Notes: generated from the sequence alone by a model not told the origin. Positions 1 through 9,779 are shown, numbered from the stretch's first letter. The stretch is 64,000 bases of DNA from an uncultured Bacteroidales bacterium (GCA_947173955.1 CAMWHE010000003.1:52353-116352); one strand, 5' to 3'. A program made the numbers and translations.

Positions 1-448
1 TGACTTGCGTACATTCCCTTTTTACAAAATCGCGTTTAGCGGTACTAATACGGTTACCAGCAGTTTTTAAAATATAGTCATATAAATTAGTTGAATATAC
101 GTTGTTTTTTTTCCAATATTGAGCGTGAAATAATTGTATCCTATTGATAATATTGTATTTGCAAGTAATATCTGATGAGAGAGCCACCTCTATAAAAGAT
201 TGAATTTTATCACCTTGTTGCTTACTTATTTCAAAATAATTGGGATAAACATTTGAAGTGGAGTTATATTTATCATATAGATTATTCTGGTTGTAATTTT
301 GGCATTTAGAGTCTACATTTACTTCTTTTTTTACAAATAATGCAAATATTACCCCTATTGATATAGCGATACATAATCCTATGAGAAAGTATGGTACTAT
401 TATAGTAAACAATGATAAAATTAATATTATGAAGGATAGATTTTTCAT
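1..448 (-). CDS. Partial membrane-anchored hypothetical protein, cut by left edge
   Basis: An open frame reads leftward from an ATG at 446-448 for about 149 codons and leaves the window without a stop, so the C-terminus is missing. The first 40 or so residues are strongly hydrophobic (Ile/Leu/Phe/Val rich), consistent with one long or two short membrane segments. The rest is polar and rich in Asn, Lys, Tyr and Ile, with two Cys. I do not recognise the family. The reading frame is far more AT-rich than the genes to its right, with A/T-ending codons throughout, which suggests foreign origin or weak selection. A function cannot be given from the visible part. Confidence 0.6.
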   Translation of the reverse strand, partial: MKNLSFIILILSLFTIIVPYFLIGLCIAISIGVIFALFVKKEVNVDSKCQNYNQNNLYDKYNSTSNVYPNYFEISKQQGDKIQSFIEVALSSDITCKYNIINRIQLFHAQYWKKNNVYSTNLYDYILKTAGNRISTAKRDFVKRECTQV

Positions 449-602
449 GGCTTAATATAGTCCAGCTAAATCAATGGGTTAGTACATACTGTCATAGTGG
501 GGGTGGGCTCAGGGGTCTGGAACGAGAGAGAAAAGCAGAGAGAACTATTTATGGACAAAGTTACAATTAAATGTCGGATTTATATAAGGGTTTAAGCGGC
601 GA

Positions 603-692
603 TTATAGCTAAGACAGCTTTTATAGCTAAGATAGCCTGGATGGCTGTTATAGCGGCAATAGCCGGGGCTGATAGCTTGGATAGATATTATG
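603..692. repeat. Degenerate AGCTAA/AGCTTT short repeats downstream of four-helix gene
   Basis: This intergenic stretch is made of irregular copies of a TATAGCTAAGA-like word and its variants (AGCTTTTAT, AGCCTGGAT, AGCGGCAAT). It abuts the 3' end of the four-helix-bundle gene. The same word family recurs on the other side of that gene at 1300-1336. No ORF or clear hairpin terminator was seen. Confidence 0.5.
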
Positions 693-706
693 GTTTATGT
701 AGGGGG

Positions 707-1261
707 CTATTTTTGCTTGTCGCGGTAGTCGCGGCGAGCGCGATGCATCTGTTCTTTGATGCCTCCGATCCGTAGGAAGTCGGATTTGACGAGTTCGATG
801 AGTTTGCTGAGCATGGCGATGGTCTGATGGATGAGGGTGACGATGAGGTTGCAGAGTTCTTCGTCGTTGAGGCGCGGGATAAGGGCTGTGTAGTAGGCGG
901 TGTCGTTTTCGCGTCGGCAGGTGTCAATGAGGCGTGCCATGCGTGGCTGCCGGAGATCCCAGATGGGTATGTGGCGCGTGCGCATGTAGTCAAGGTAGTC
1001 GTTGAGTAGTTCGTGAAGGCTGCCGCGTGCGACTCCGTACAGCTTGATCTCGATCTCGGCGGATGCGGCGGCATCGGCTCGTCCCTCGACGATGTTCTGT
1101 TTACCGGAGCGGGCTGCCTGGAGCATCTGGTCGTAGGTGCGGTCGGATTTTGATATGTGGGTCTGGAGGAAGTGGTAGGTAAGGTCATAGATTGCCTCGG
1201 ACTTGCGGAAGGCGCGGAGAGTGCGGTAGGATGTCTTCGGGCGGGCAAATTCCTGACTCAT
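707..1261 (-). CDS. Four-helix-bundle (S23-like) protein
   Basis: The 184-residue protein has the hallmarks of the four-helix-bundle family related to the 23S rRNA intervening-sequence protein. Around residues 47-80 it carries an A-A-R-S-G-K-Q-N-I-V-E-G block followed by a helix ending in G-S-L-H-E-L. It continues with a second helical half, resembling the suffix-domain variant annotated in Bacteroidetes. It is cytoplasmic with no signal peptide. The molecular role of this family is not established. The gene stands alone between AGCTA-type repeat patches, a setting that suggests insertion as a unit. The ATG at 1259-1261 gives a typical length. A longer frame in another register over the same DNA is a shadow. 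Confidence 0.8.
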   Translation of the reverse strand: MSQEFARPKTSYRTLRAFRKSEAIYDLTYHFLQTHISKSDRTYDQMLQAARSGKQNIVEGRADAAASAEIEIKLYGVARGSLHELLNDYLDYMRTRHIPIWDLRQPRMARLIDTCRRENDTAYYTALIPRLNDEELCNLIVTLIHQTIAMLSKLIELVKSDFLRIGGIKEQMHRARRDYRDKQK

Positions 1262-1299
1262 ACCTGATTGTTTTTTTGACTGAGAAGTGGATGTTTTTT

Positions 1300-1336
1300 A
1301 TATAGTAGCTAAAATAGCTAACATAGCTATTATAGG
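1300..1336. repeat. AGCTA-type repeats upstream of four-helix gene
   Basis: Repeated TAGCTA words occur here (AGTAGCTAAAATAGCTAACATAGCTATTATAG, given in pieces: AGTAGCTAAA, ATAGCTAACA, TAGCTATTAT). They match the repeat family on the opposite flank of the four-helix-bundle gene at 603-692. Confidence 0.5.
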
Positions 1337-1373
1337 AGGTTTGGCAAAGATACGAATTAATGTGGGAGTTTTG

Positions 1374-1406
1374 ATTGGGACGGTTTGCTTTTTTTGCGTA
1401 TCTTTG
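1374..1406 (+). promoter_or_regulatory. Putative promoter of rsmA-mgtE
   Basis: The box TATCTTTG at 1399-1406 matches the Bacteroidetes -7 consensus TAnnTTTG. ATTG at 1374-1377 lies 21 bp upstream as a weak -33 element. Transcription would begin near 1412, which rules out the TTG-started extension of rsmA and supports the ATG at 1433. Confidence 0.55.
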
Positions 1407-1432
1407 CGGATGATCACTCAGCATACATCTCT

Positions 1433-2233
1433 ATGGCAGCAAACAGCAAGGTGAAGCCAAAGAAGGCTCTCGGACAACATTTTCTTACGGATCTGTCGAT
1501 AGCGGGCCGCATCGCGTCGACTCTGGAGGGCTATGAGGCTCTGCCAGTGATGGAGGTGGGCCCGGGTATGGGTGTGCTGACTCAGTTTCTGCTGCGGATG
1601 TGCCCGGATGTGACGGTAGCGGAGATCGATACGGAGAGTGTCGACTATCTGAAAGCTCACTTCCCTGAGCTTGATGGCCGCATTGTCGCGGGGGATTTCC
1701 TACAGATCGATCTCCGGGAGTTTTATGGAGGTGGGAAGTGCTGTGTGATAGGTAATTATCCGTACAATATATCGTCGCAGATCTTTTTTCACGTGCTTGA
1801 CTATAAGGATGTCGTCGACTGCTGTTCGGGTATGCTCCAGCGCGAGGTGGCCGAGCGTCTGGCTGCCGCGCCGGGCACGAAGGCGCGCGGTATCCTGAGT
1901 GTGCTGCTTCAGGCGTGGTATGACGTGGAGTATCTCTTCACGGTCAGCGAGGCGGTATTCAATCCGCCGCCGAAGGTCAAGAGCGGTGTGATCCGGATGA
2001 CACGCAACGGTGTCACCGATCTGGGCTGCGACGAAAAGCTGTTCAAGACTGTTGTCAAGACCACATTCGGGCAGCGCCGCAAGACGTTGCGCAATACGGT
2101 CCGACCGCTTCTGCCGCCCGGTGCTCAGTTGCCGCCCGACTGTCAGCTCGGCGCGATGCGCCCGGAGCAATTGTCTGTAAAAGAGTTTGTTGAACTAACC
2201 AATATCGTCGACGCTCTGCGCGCCGGCCGCTGA
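1433..2233 (+). CDS. rsmA: 16S rRNA (adenine1518-N6/adenine1519-N6)-dimethyltransferase
   Basis: This enzyme dimethylates two adjacent adenines in the 3' hairpin of 16S rRNA using S-adenosylmethionine. The 266-residue product has the N-terminal KKALGQHFL motif, the SAM-binding EVGPGMGVLT motif at about residues 41-50, the catalytic GNYPYNIS motif at about 107-114, and the C-terminal FGQRRKTLRN motif. Length is typical. The start at 1433 removes 16 non-conserved residues of a longer TTG-initiated frame and lies after the putative promoter. The stop is 4 bp before mgtE, so the two genes are very likely cotranscribed. Confidence 0.95.
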   Translation: MAANSKVKPKKALGQHFLTDLSIAGRIASTLEGYEALPVMEVGPGMGVLTQFLLRMCPDVTVAEIDTESVDYLKAHFPELDGRIVAGDFLQIDLREFYGGGKCCVIGNYPYNISSQIFFHVLDYKDVVDCCSGMLQREVAERLAAAPGTKARGILSVLLQAWYDVEYLFTVSEAVFNPPPKVKSGVIRMTRNGVTDLGCDEKLFKTVVKTTFGQRRKTLRNTVRPLLPPGAQLPPDCQLGAMRPEQLSVKEFVELTNIVDALRAGR

Positions 2234-2237
2234 ACCG

Positions 2238-3608
2238 ATGAAAGAGTTTACACAGGAATATCTCGAGAAGCTCCGCGACATCATCGCCTCGCGCGATGAT
2301 AAGGCCGCGCTGGCCGAACTCGAGGATATGCACCCGGCCGACATCGCCGAGCTCTATCAGGAGCTCGACCTTGACGAGGCCGAGTATCTATATAAGTTGC
2401 TGACTGACGAGACGGCGGCTGATGTGCTCATGGAGCTCGACGAGGATGAACGCCGCAAGCTGCTCGCCGACATGCCGGCTGAGGATATCGCGCGCCAGAT
2501 CGACTATCTGGACACTGACGAGGCTGTAGACCTCATCCAGGAACTCGACGAGGAGGAGCGCGACGAGATCCTCTCCCACATCGACGACGTGGAGCAGGCA
2601 GGCGACATCATCGACCTGCTGAAATATGACGAGGACACGGCCGGCGGCCTTATGGGCACAGAGATGATCGTCGTCAACGAGAACTGGTCGATGCCGGAGT
2701 GTATCAAGCAGATGCGTATGCAGGCCGAGGAGATGGACGAGATATATTACGTCTATGTCGTCGACAATGAGAACCGCCTGCGCGGCATCCTCCCGCTCAA
2801 GAAGCTGATCACCCACCCGTCGGTGTCGAAGATCAAGCATGTCATGGAGGAGGATCCCGTGGCTGTCAAGGCCGACACACCGATCGATGAGGTGGCCCTC
2901 GACTTTGAGAAATATGACCTTGTGGCGATGCCTGTGGTCGACTCCATCGGGCGTCTGCTCGGCCGTATCACGGTCGACGACGTCATGGACGAGGTACGTG
3001 AGTCGAGCGAGCGCGACTATCAGCTGGCATCAGGTCTGTCGAGCGACGTCGCGGCCGACGACACTGTCTTCGCTCAGACCAAGGCGCGTATCCCATGGCT
3101 GCTGATCGGCATAGCGAGCGGCATCCTGGCGTCGCTGATTCTGACCGGCTTCGAGAGTCAGCTTGAAGCCGTGACGGCGCTGGCCCTCTTCATCCCGATC
3201 ATCGGCGGCACCGGCGGCAATGTCGGCGTGCAGGCGTCGGCTATCGTCGTGCAGGGTCTGGCTAACGGATCGCTGGATATCAAACAGTTCGGCTCTCAGC
3301 TGGCCAAGGAAGTGGTCATCGGACTGCTCAATGCCACCATCCTGAGTGCCGTCATATTCGTCTACAATCTCATAATGCTTCCCCATGACTTTGCCGTCAC
3401 GATATCGGTAGCCGTGTCGTTGTGGGCCGTCGTGATGTTCGCCACCATACTCGGCACTGTCGTGCCGCTTACACTCGAGAAGCTGAAAATCAATCCGGCT
3501 CTTGCCACAGGCCCGTTTATCCAGATCTCCAACGACATCGTGGGTCTGATACTCTATGTCAACATCGCAACCTGGTTCCTCAACCATCTGAGCGGTACCT
3601 CCCTCTGA
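2238..3608 (+). CDS. mgtE: Magnesium transporter MgtE
   Basis: This is a Mg2+ channel/transporter of the inner membrane. The 456 residues show the expected order: an acidic, helical MgtE_N superhelical domain (about 20-125) and two CBS domains (about 135-255) that sense cytosolic Mg2+. A five-helix membrane domain follows (about 280-450). The family signature PIIGGTGGNVGVQ sits in the second membrane helix, and a conserved acidic NDIVGLILY motif in the last one probably contributes to the ion path. It follows rsmA by 4 bp. A strong terminator follows at 3631. Confidence 0.95.
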   Translation: MKEFTQEYLEKLRDIIASRDDKAALAELEDMHPADIAELYQELDLDEAEYLYKLLTDETAADVLMELDEDERRKLLADMPAEDIARQIDYLDTDEAVDLIQELDEEERDEILSHIDDVEQAGDIIDLLKYDEDTAGGLMGTEMIVVNENWSMPECIKQMRMQAEEMDEIYYVYVVDNENRLRGILPLKKLITHPSVSKIKHVMEEDPVAVKADTPIDEVALDFEKYDLVAMPVVDSIGRLLGRITVDDVMDEVRESSERDYQLASGLSSDVAADDTVFAQTKARIPWLLIGIASGILASLILTGFESQLEAVTALALFIPIIGGTGGNVGVQASAIVVQGLANGSLDIKQFGSQLAKEVVIGLLNATILSAVIFVYNLIMLPHDFAVTISVAVSLWAVVMFATILGTVVPLTLEKLKINPALATGPFIQISNDIVGLILYVNIATWFLNHLSGTSL

Positions 3609-3630
3609 ATTCGCGTGTGAAGATAATATA

Positions 3631-3662
3631 AAGCCCGGGGCTGTGTGAGCTCCGGGCTTTTC
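3631..3662 (+). terminator. Intrinsic terminator after mgtE
   Basis: AAGCCCGGGGC pairs with GCTCCGGGCTT across a 7-base loop (one G-U pair), followed by a short T run. It lies 23 bp after the mgtE stop. Confidence 0.85.
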
Positions 3663-3740
3663 TGTGATACTTTATCTTGATTTATCAGAAGTCAAGATCT
3701 AATTTAACGTGGGTTTTCTTATATCGAACTCACATTAATT

Positions 3741-4004
3741 AATTCAAAAGGTGTGGAGACCTGTTTCGTTTTATCCTGACATTCAGGTCTTGGCCAACCC
3801 TAACACGAATAAAACAACGGCGCCCCACACCCATGCCATATGCAGTAAGCCGATCGGCTTGAACACATACGCATCAGATGCAGGTGCTATTGATTAATTA
3901 TCTTCGTGTTTGATTCAGACGGCCAAGTTTGAATGTCAAAGACAATTTTCTAATAACACCTTATTCTAAAAATAAGATGGGCCGGGACTCTTCCGCAGCC
4001 CAAT
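3741..4004 (-). ncRNA. Probable structured non-coding RNA of about 260 nt
   Basis: The 520 bp between mgtE and pckA has no credible ORF but carries a full-consensus promoter on the minus strand (4011-4041) and many long complementary pairs. Two nested long-range helices are seen: 3789-3795 with 3921-3927 (7 bp, perfect) and 3802-3809 with 3903-3910 (8 bp, perfect). Others are 3750-3756 with 3825-3831 (7 bp), 3757-3763 with 3784-3790 (7 bp), and 3768-3774 with 3809-3815. The last two would form a pseudoknot or alternative fold. Local hairpins lie at 3847-3860, 3871-3881, 3960-3976 and 3979-4001. A short T run follows the 3' stem. I see no RNase P, SRP or tmRNA core motifs, so identity is unknown. 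Confidence 0.65.
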
Positions 4005-4010
4005 CAGTTA

Positions 4011-4041
4011 CAAATTTATAAGAAATTTGGGGAAGTACAAA
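4011..4041 (-). promoter_or_regulatory. Consensus promoter for the minus-strand RNA
   Basis: Read on the minus strand, TTTG at 4041-4038 is followed after 19 bp by TAAATTTG at 4018-4011, an exact Bacteroidetes promoter. There is no ORF downstream before mgtE, so it most likely drives the structured RNA. Confidence 0.75.
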
Positions 4042-4055
4042 ATGGGTGTTTGGAG

Positions 4056-4099
4056 AGGGAAAAGGAAACGGCCGTGTCAATGGGGATTGACACAGCCGT
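4056..4099 (-). terminator. Intrinsic terminator of pckA
   Basis: A 13-bp stem pairs 4068-4080 with 4087-4099 (one G-U pair) around a 6-base loop, followed on the minus strand by a pyrimidine/T-rich tail. It lies just past the pckA stop and separates pckA from the RNA promoter. Confidence 0.85.
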
Positions 4100-4129
4100 C
4101 GATGTGGTGTTAAGAGTATGTCTTGTGGA

Positions 4130-5740
<1,611 letters not shown>

Positions 5741-5828
5741 TGTTGTAGTTAATAATATGTATGTTAGTTAAATATGTTGATTTTTCGTTTTGGTTGGCGG
5801 GCGTTGTCGGTGTCTTCTTTTCCAAGTG

Positions 5829-5836
5829 CAAAGATA
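5829..5836 (-). promoter_or_regulatory. -7 box upstream of pckA
   Basis: On the minus strand this reads TATCTTTG, matching TAnnTTTG. I could not find a clear TTTG at the usual spacing upstream, so only the -7 element is called. Confidence 0.4.
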
Positions 5837-5921
5837 ATCAGGATTTGGGATTTTAAGGGTATAAATAGGGAAAAATTTCGTTAATTTGTGAAATTTATTG
5901 TAATTGACTGGGCTTTAGGGG

Positions 5922-5959
5922 ATTAATTGGGCTAATTGGACTAATTAGGCTAATGGGAT
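5922..5959. repeat. Short 9-bp-period repeat between pckA and the beta-galactosidase gene
   Basis: Successive words ATTAATTGGG, CTAATTGGA, CTAATTAGG and CTAATGGGA form an imperfect tandem repeat with a 9-base period in a non-coding gap. No gene lies in 5741-6032. Confidence 0.5.
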
Positions 5960-5971
5960 TCTAAAGCAGGC

Positions 5972-6010
5972 AAAAAAAGCTCCCAGCGAGCTGGGGGGCT
6001 GCCGGGAGAC
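5972..6010 (-). terminator. Terminator of the GH35 gene
   Basis: On the minus strand a GC-rich stem (CCCAGC paired with GCTGGG, nested inside CTCCC with GGGAG) is followed by seven T. It lies about 25 bp after the stop of the GH35 gene. Confidence 0.75.
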
Positions 6011-6032
6011 TGTCAGGGGAAGTAAGTGTGGA

Positions 6033-8402
6033 TTATTTCTTGAAAGGTTGGTCGGAGATGTAGACGCGGAAGTCTTTGATCGACTGCGGGGCGTCGGCCT
6101 CCATGCGGGGGAGATACTGGAGTGCGGTGATGGTGCGCTCGGCTCCGAGGTCGATGACGATAGTGTGGGGGAAGGGTTCGCCTTTGACCGTGCGCCAGTA
6201 GGTAGACTCCTGAAGGTCGAAGATTTTGTCGCCGGAGCAGTTCTTGCGGTCTACTTCCTCGGAGTCGGCGTAGTAGATGGTCCAGGGCTCTCGGGACAGA
6301 CGCTGACCGTTCTGGTCGAGCAGGTAGAATTCGGCGATTGCGGCTCGGTCGCCACCGTCGTGGGCGTTGAGTGCTTCAAGGGCTACATAGCGGCCGGTGA
6401 CGGGCTCTGAGAAGGCTATTTCCTGCCATCCGTTGCCGGCGGCGAATGTCTCGCTCATGACGGGGGTAAGGCCTGCGAGGTCAAGTGTCTCGCCCTCTTC
6501 GCGATGGGTCAGCGGGCGGGCTACGAGGAGCTTGTCGAGCTCGGGCGTCTTGCGGCCTTCGACTTTGAGGTCGCGGGGGCCGAGGATGTCGAAGATGAGG
6601 ATTTCATTCTCGCCCTTTTTGAGCCAGCATCCGGGCATATAGAGGGTCTGCTGGGGACCGATCTCCCAGATGCGTCCCATGGGATGGCCGTTGACATAGA
6701 CGAGGCCTTTGCCCCATGTCTCGAAGTCGAGGAATGTGTCGGCGGGGCGGCTTACATTGAATGTGCCGCGATAGACTCCGCGCGGGGAGCGGCCTGTGGA
6801 GTCGGGGGCGGCTGCTTCGGCTGCGGGCTTGTAGTCGAGGGAGGTATAGAATTCGTAGGTGTCCGGCAGGCAGTAGATCTGCCAGCCTTTGAGGTCGCAG
6901 GTGAAGGGGCGTCCGTCGCGGTCGATGGTGAGCTCGACGCGGTCGGTGATGCCTTTGAAGTCCTTGATGGCGCGGCCAAAGTTGATTCGTCCCATGGCTT
7001 CGACGAGGATGTCGAGGGTGTCGCCGCGGCCTACGGCGGGGATGCGTATCTGGCGGTCGCCGTTGCGGCGGTCGAGGGTGCCGATATAGTTGCCGTTGAT
7101 GAATATCTGGGCGAAGTCGTGGGGCTCGTTGACGGTCAGGAGCGACGATTCATCAATGGCGGGGAGGGTTGTGCGGTAGAGTATCGAGCCGAATCCCTGA
7201 TCGAGCTCTTCCATGGTCATGATGTCGGCCGACTTGACCGGCTCGGGGAGGTTGCTGAAGATGTCGGCGACCTCGGTCAGCGTGAATGAGGGGATGGAGG
7301 TGGTACGGATGGCCGCGGGCACTTTCGGCTGCTTCTGCCCCTTGGGCATATACTTGGCGAGGGCTTCGCGCAGGGCGTAGTATTTGGGGGTTGCGACGCC
7401 GCTCTCGCTGATGGGCGCGTCATAGTCGTAGGAGGTGACGTCGGGAGCGAAGCCGGGGGAGTTGGCGCCGGCCCAGTGGCCCCAGTTGGTGCCTCCGTGG
7501 GTCATGTAGAGGGAGAATGAAATCCCTTTGGAGAGCATTTCGTCGATGCCGGCAATCATCTCGTCGGCGGGGCGTGTCTCATGGTTGGCACCCCATTTGT
7601 CGAACCATCCGCTCCAGAATTCGGAGCACATCAGGGGGCTGTCGGGGCGCAGCTCCTTGAGATGGCGGAACTGCTCGTCGATATTGGCTCCGGTGCCGAA
7701 GTTCATGGTCCAGACGAGGTCGTTGAGGCCGTTGAGGGTAAAGTTGCTCGACCAGTCGCACTGGAAGAGGGTGACGTCGGGGTAGAGCTCGCGGAGCATA
7801 TCGCGGATGTTGGCCACATATTCCTTGTCTTCGCCGTATGAGCCGTACTCGTTTTCGACCTGGATCATGATGATCGGGCCTCCTTTGTCGGCTGTCAAGT
7901 TGCCTACCTGTTCGGCTACGGCCTCTTCGAATATCTTGACACGCTCAAGGAAGTAGGGGTCGTTCTCGCGCAGGGCCACGTCCTTATTCTTGAGGAGCCA
8001 CCAGGGGAGGCCGCCCATCTCCCACTCGGCGCAGACGTAGGGGCCGGGGCGGAGTATTACCTTCATGTCGTTTTTCTGGCAGAGACGGATGAATTCGGCG
8101 AGGTCGTTCTGACCTTCGAAGTTGAATACTCCGGGCTCTGACTCATGTGCATTCCAGAACACGTAGAGGCATACGGTATTCATGCCCAGCGCCTTACACA
8201 TCTGAATGCGGTGCTCCCAGTAGGGCTTGGGGATTCGGGGGTAATGGAGCTCGGCGGCTTTGACTACGAATGGCTCGTCGTTGAGCAGGAATGTGCCTTG
8301 GCCGGCGGTGAATGTGTCTTTGGATGCCTGCCGCTCAGCTGCAGTCGCGGACAGAGCCGTGAGCGACAGGGCTGCTGTCAGGGCGATGTTGATCAGTTTC
8401 AT
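6033..8402 (-). CDS. Exported GH35 beta-galactosidase with discoidin-like C-terminus
   Basis: This protein probably cleaves terminal beta-galactose from glycans in the periplasm or at the cell surface. It is 789 residues from the ATG at 8400-8402. A 22-residue upstream extension of the frame is rejected because the hydrophobic signal peptide (about residues 1-22) starts at this ATG. The GH35 TIM barrel spans about 30-365. RPGPYVCAEWEMGGLPWWL is the substrate-loop signature, Glu185 in QVENEYG is the expected acid/base, and Glu261 in CSEFWSGW the expected nucleophile. Jelly-roll domains follow, and the last 120 or so residues resemble an F5/8 type C carbohydrate-binding fold. It is a single gene with its own terminator. 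Linkage specificity cannot be read from sequence. Confidence 0.92.
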   Translation of the reverse strand: MKLINIALTAALSLTALSATAAERQASKDTFTAGQGTFLLNDEPFVVKAAELHYPRIPKPYWEHRIQMCKALGMNTVCLYVFWNAHESEPGVFNFEGQNDLAEFIRLCQKNDMKVILRPGPYVCAEWEMGGLPWWLLKNKDVALRENDPYFLERVKIFEEAVAEQVGNLTADKGGPIIMIQVENEYGSYGEDKEYVANIRDMLRELYPDVTLFQCDWSSNFTLNGLNDLVWTMNFGTGANIDEQFRHLKELRPDSPLMCSEFWSGWFDKWGANHETRPADEMIAGIDEMLSKGISFSLYMTHGGTNWGHWAGANSPGFAPDVTSYDYDAPISESGVATPKYYALREALAKYMPKGQKQPKVPAAIRTTSIPSFTLTEVADIFSNLPEPVKSADIMTMEELDQGFGSILYRTTLPAIDESSLLTVNEPHDFAQIFINGNYIGTLDRRNGDRQIRIPAVGRGDTLDILVEAMGRINFGRAIKDFKGITDRVELTIDRDGRPFTCDLKGWQIYCLPDTYEFYTSLDYKPAAEAAAPDSTGRSPRGVYRGTFNVSRPADTFLDFETWGKGLVYVNGHPMGRIWEIGPQQTLYMPGCWLKKGENEILIFDILGPRDLKVEGRKTPELDKLLVARPLTHREEGETLDLAGLTPVMSETFAAGNGWQEIAFSEPVTGRYVALEALNAHDGGDRAAIAEFYLLDQNGQRLSREPWTIYYADSEEVDRKNCSGDKIFDLQESTYWRTVKGEPFPHTIVIDLGAERTITALQYLPRMEADAPQSIKDFRVYISDQPFKK

Positions 8403-8521
8403 GTCAGGGTAAAGGATTAAGGTTGTTGGGACTACAAATATACACTTTTTTGCTCTATTTCCTCCCAAGTAGCAAAAAATATGTTCCCCGGGGGTAGATT
8501 ATGGACTTGAGTATATGCCAA

Positions 8522-8553
8522 GTTGCGTAAAAGCAATGTTTGAGTTATATTTG
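8522..8553 (+). promoter_or_regulatory. Promoter of the glycosyltransferase gene
   Basis: GTTG at 8522-8525 is followed after 20 bp by TATATTTG at 8546-8553. A start of transcription near 8560 fits the ATG at 8573 and rules out the longer frame that begins inside the promoter. Confidence 0.6.
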
Positions 8554-8572
8554 TAAAAAATCTCCCGTTGAG

Positions 8573-9745
8573 ATGAAGAAAGCCCTGTTTATATCCCATC
8601 AGCCCGTTTTTCCTGTCATAGGGGGAGATAATGTCCGTATGTCACAGAGCCTCAGATTGCTTGCCGAGATATGCGACGTCGATGTGGCTTATCTGTCGAA
8701 GACTGATGATGCCCCCCATTTCAAAGATTATGTTCCCGAGATCAAGGGTGAGTATCGTTTTGTGGCCGGTCCCATCCGGAGATATGGCAGAATACTCCGG
8801 ACGATCGTGAACAGGAACGCGGAAGTGGTTAATCATTTCAGGTCCGGTGATCTGATGAAATGGGTGAAGCGTAATGCTTCCCGCTATGATTTTGTTTTTT
8901 GTGCGTCCCCGGTGATGGGGCAGTATGCTCTTGAAAGTGATTTCAAGAGAAAGATAATCGACATGACAGATTGCCTGACTATGAATTTCGAGAGGACAGC
9001 CGAAAGCAGGCATGGACTCATGAGAAGACTATTTATAGAGGAAGCACGCCGGATGGAAAAATATGAAAAGCGGTGTATCATGAATTTTGACGCGCTTGCC
9101 TACATAGCTTCAGCAGACAGGGACTATCTCGCAGGTGGAAATAAATTTATTGTTGGAAACGCTGTCAGGGAGATCCCCGAGAATGAGAGAAATCATCATG
9201 GAACGGAATCCCGGCGACTCGTATTTGTCGGGAAAATGGATTATGCGCCCAACATTCTGGCGGTGAATTTTTTTGCGCGAGAGGTGATGCCTTTGGTTTT
9301 GCGGGAATATCCCGATGCTGAGTTTCTTATTGTCGGGACAAAGCCTACCGGGGCGGTCGAGAATCTCGGGAATCTTCCCGGTGTGACAGTGACAGGACGT
9401 GTTCCCGAGGTCGGGCCTTATTTTTCCGGAGCGTCTGTAGTGGTTGCCCCTATGCTCAGCGGTTCGGGCGTGCAGAACAAGATCCTCGAAGCACTCGCAT
9501 ATGGTGCGAGAGTAGTCACAACCCCTACCGGGGCTGAAGGGATAGAGAGTCTGGAGGATGTCATGACGGTTGTTGAGCCGGAGCCGGGGTTATGGGCCGA
9601 ACAGGTTGTCGCGATGCTCCGCGATCCGTCATATATGCGCGAGCCGGCTGCCCTTGCACCCCGTCGTCTGTCTGAAGAATTCGGGATCGCAAAGGTACGA
9701 AAGGAATTCCGCCGTTTTGTCGGGATTGTGACCGGAAGCGATTAA
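8573..9745 (+). CDS. GT4-type glycosyltransferase
   Basis: This is a GT-B fold sugar transferase of 390 residues. The N-terminal acceptor half begins MKKALFISHQPVFPVIGGDNVR. The C-terminal half has the nucleotide-sugar fold: LVFVGKMDYAPN (about 220), EFLIVGT, and the E-x7-E-like region with GSGVQNKILEALAYGARVV. It resembles the sugar transferases annotated as the Stp1 type in exopolysaccharide loci. It has no membrane segment. Unusually it stands alone, with no neighbouring capsule or O-antigen genes in this window, so its product is unknown. The start is fixed by the promoter at 8522-8553. Confidence 0.85.
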   Translation: MKKALFISHQPVFPVIGGDNVRMSQSLRLLAEICDVDVAYLSKTDDAPHFKDYVPEIKGEYRFVAGPIRRYGRILRTIVNRNAEVVNHFRSGDLMKWVKRNASRYDFVFCASPVMGQYALESDFKRKIIDMTDCLTMNFERTAESRHGLMRRLFIEEARRMEKYEKRCIMNFDALAYIASADRDYLAGGNKFIVGNAVREIPENERNHHGTESRRLVFVGKMDYAPNILAVNFFAREVMPLVLREYPDAEFLIVGTKPTGAVENLGNLPGVTVTGRVPEVGPYFSGASVVVAPMLSGSGVQNKILEALAYGARVVTTPTGAEGIESLEDVMTVVEPEPGLWAEQVVAMLRDPSYMREPAALAPRRLSEEFGIAKVRKEFRRFVGIVTGSD

Positions 9746-9779
9746 GAGCGTCTGTCGACTGTAAAGCCGCCGGCGGCCA

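Noticed and set aside
688..1248. 186-residue frame overlapping the four-helix-bundle gene
   Set aside because: Ser/Thr/Pro-rich shadow in another register of the same strand; the overlapping frame has clear family motifs.
3741..4004. Structured region as 6S RNA, tmRNA, RNase P or SRP RNA
   Set aside because: The 5' and 3' ends do not pair as in 6S; no tag-peptide frame or CCA-type acceptor as in tmRNA; no RNase P P4 core or SRP tetraloop core could be seen. Kept as an unknown RNA.
6504..7289. Long plus-strand frame of 261 residues inside the GH35 gene
   Set aside because: Antisense to a well-supported enzyme; composition is that of a mirrored GC-rich gene, without family motifs.
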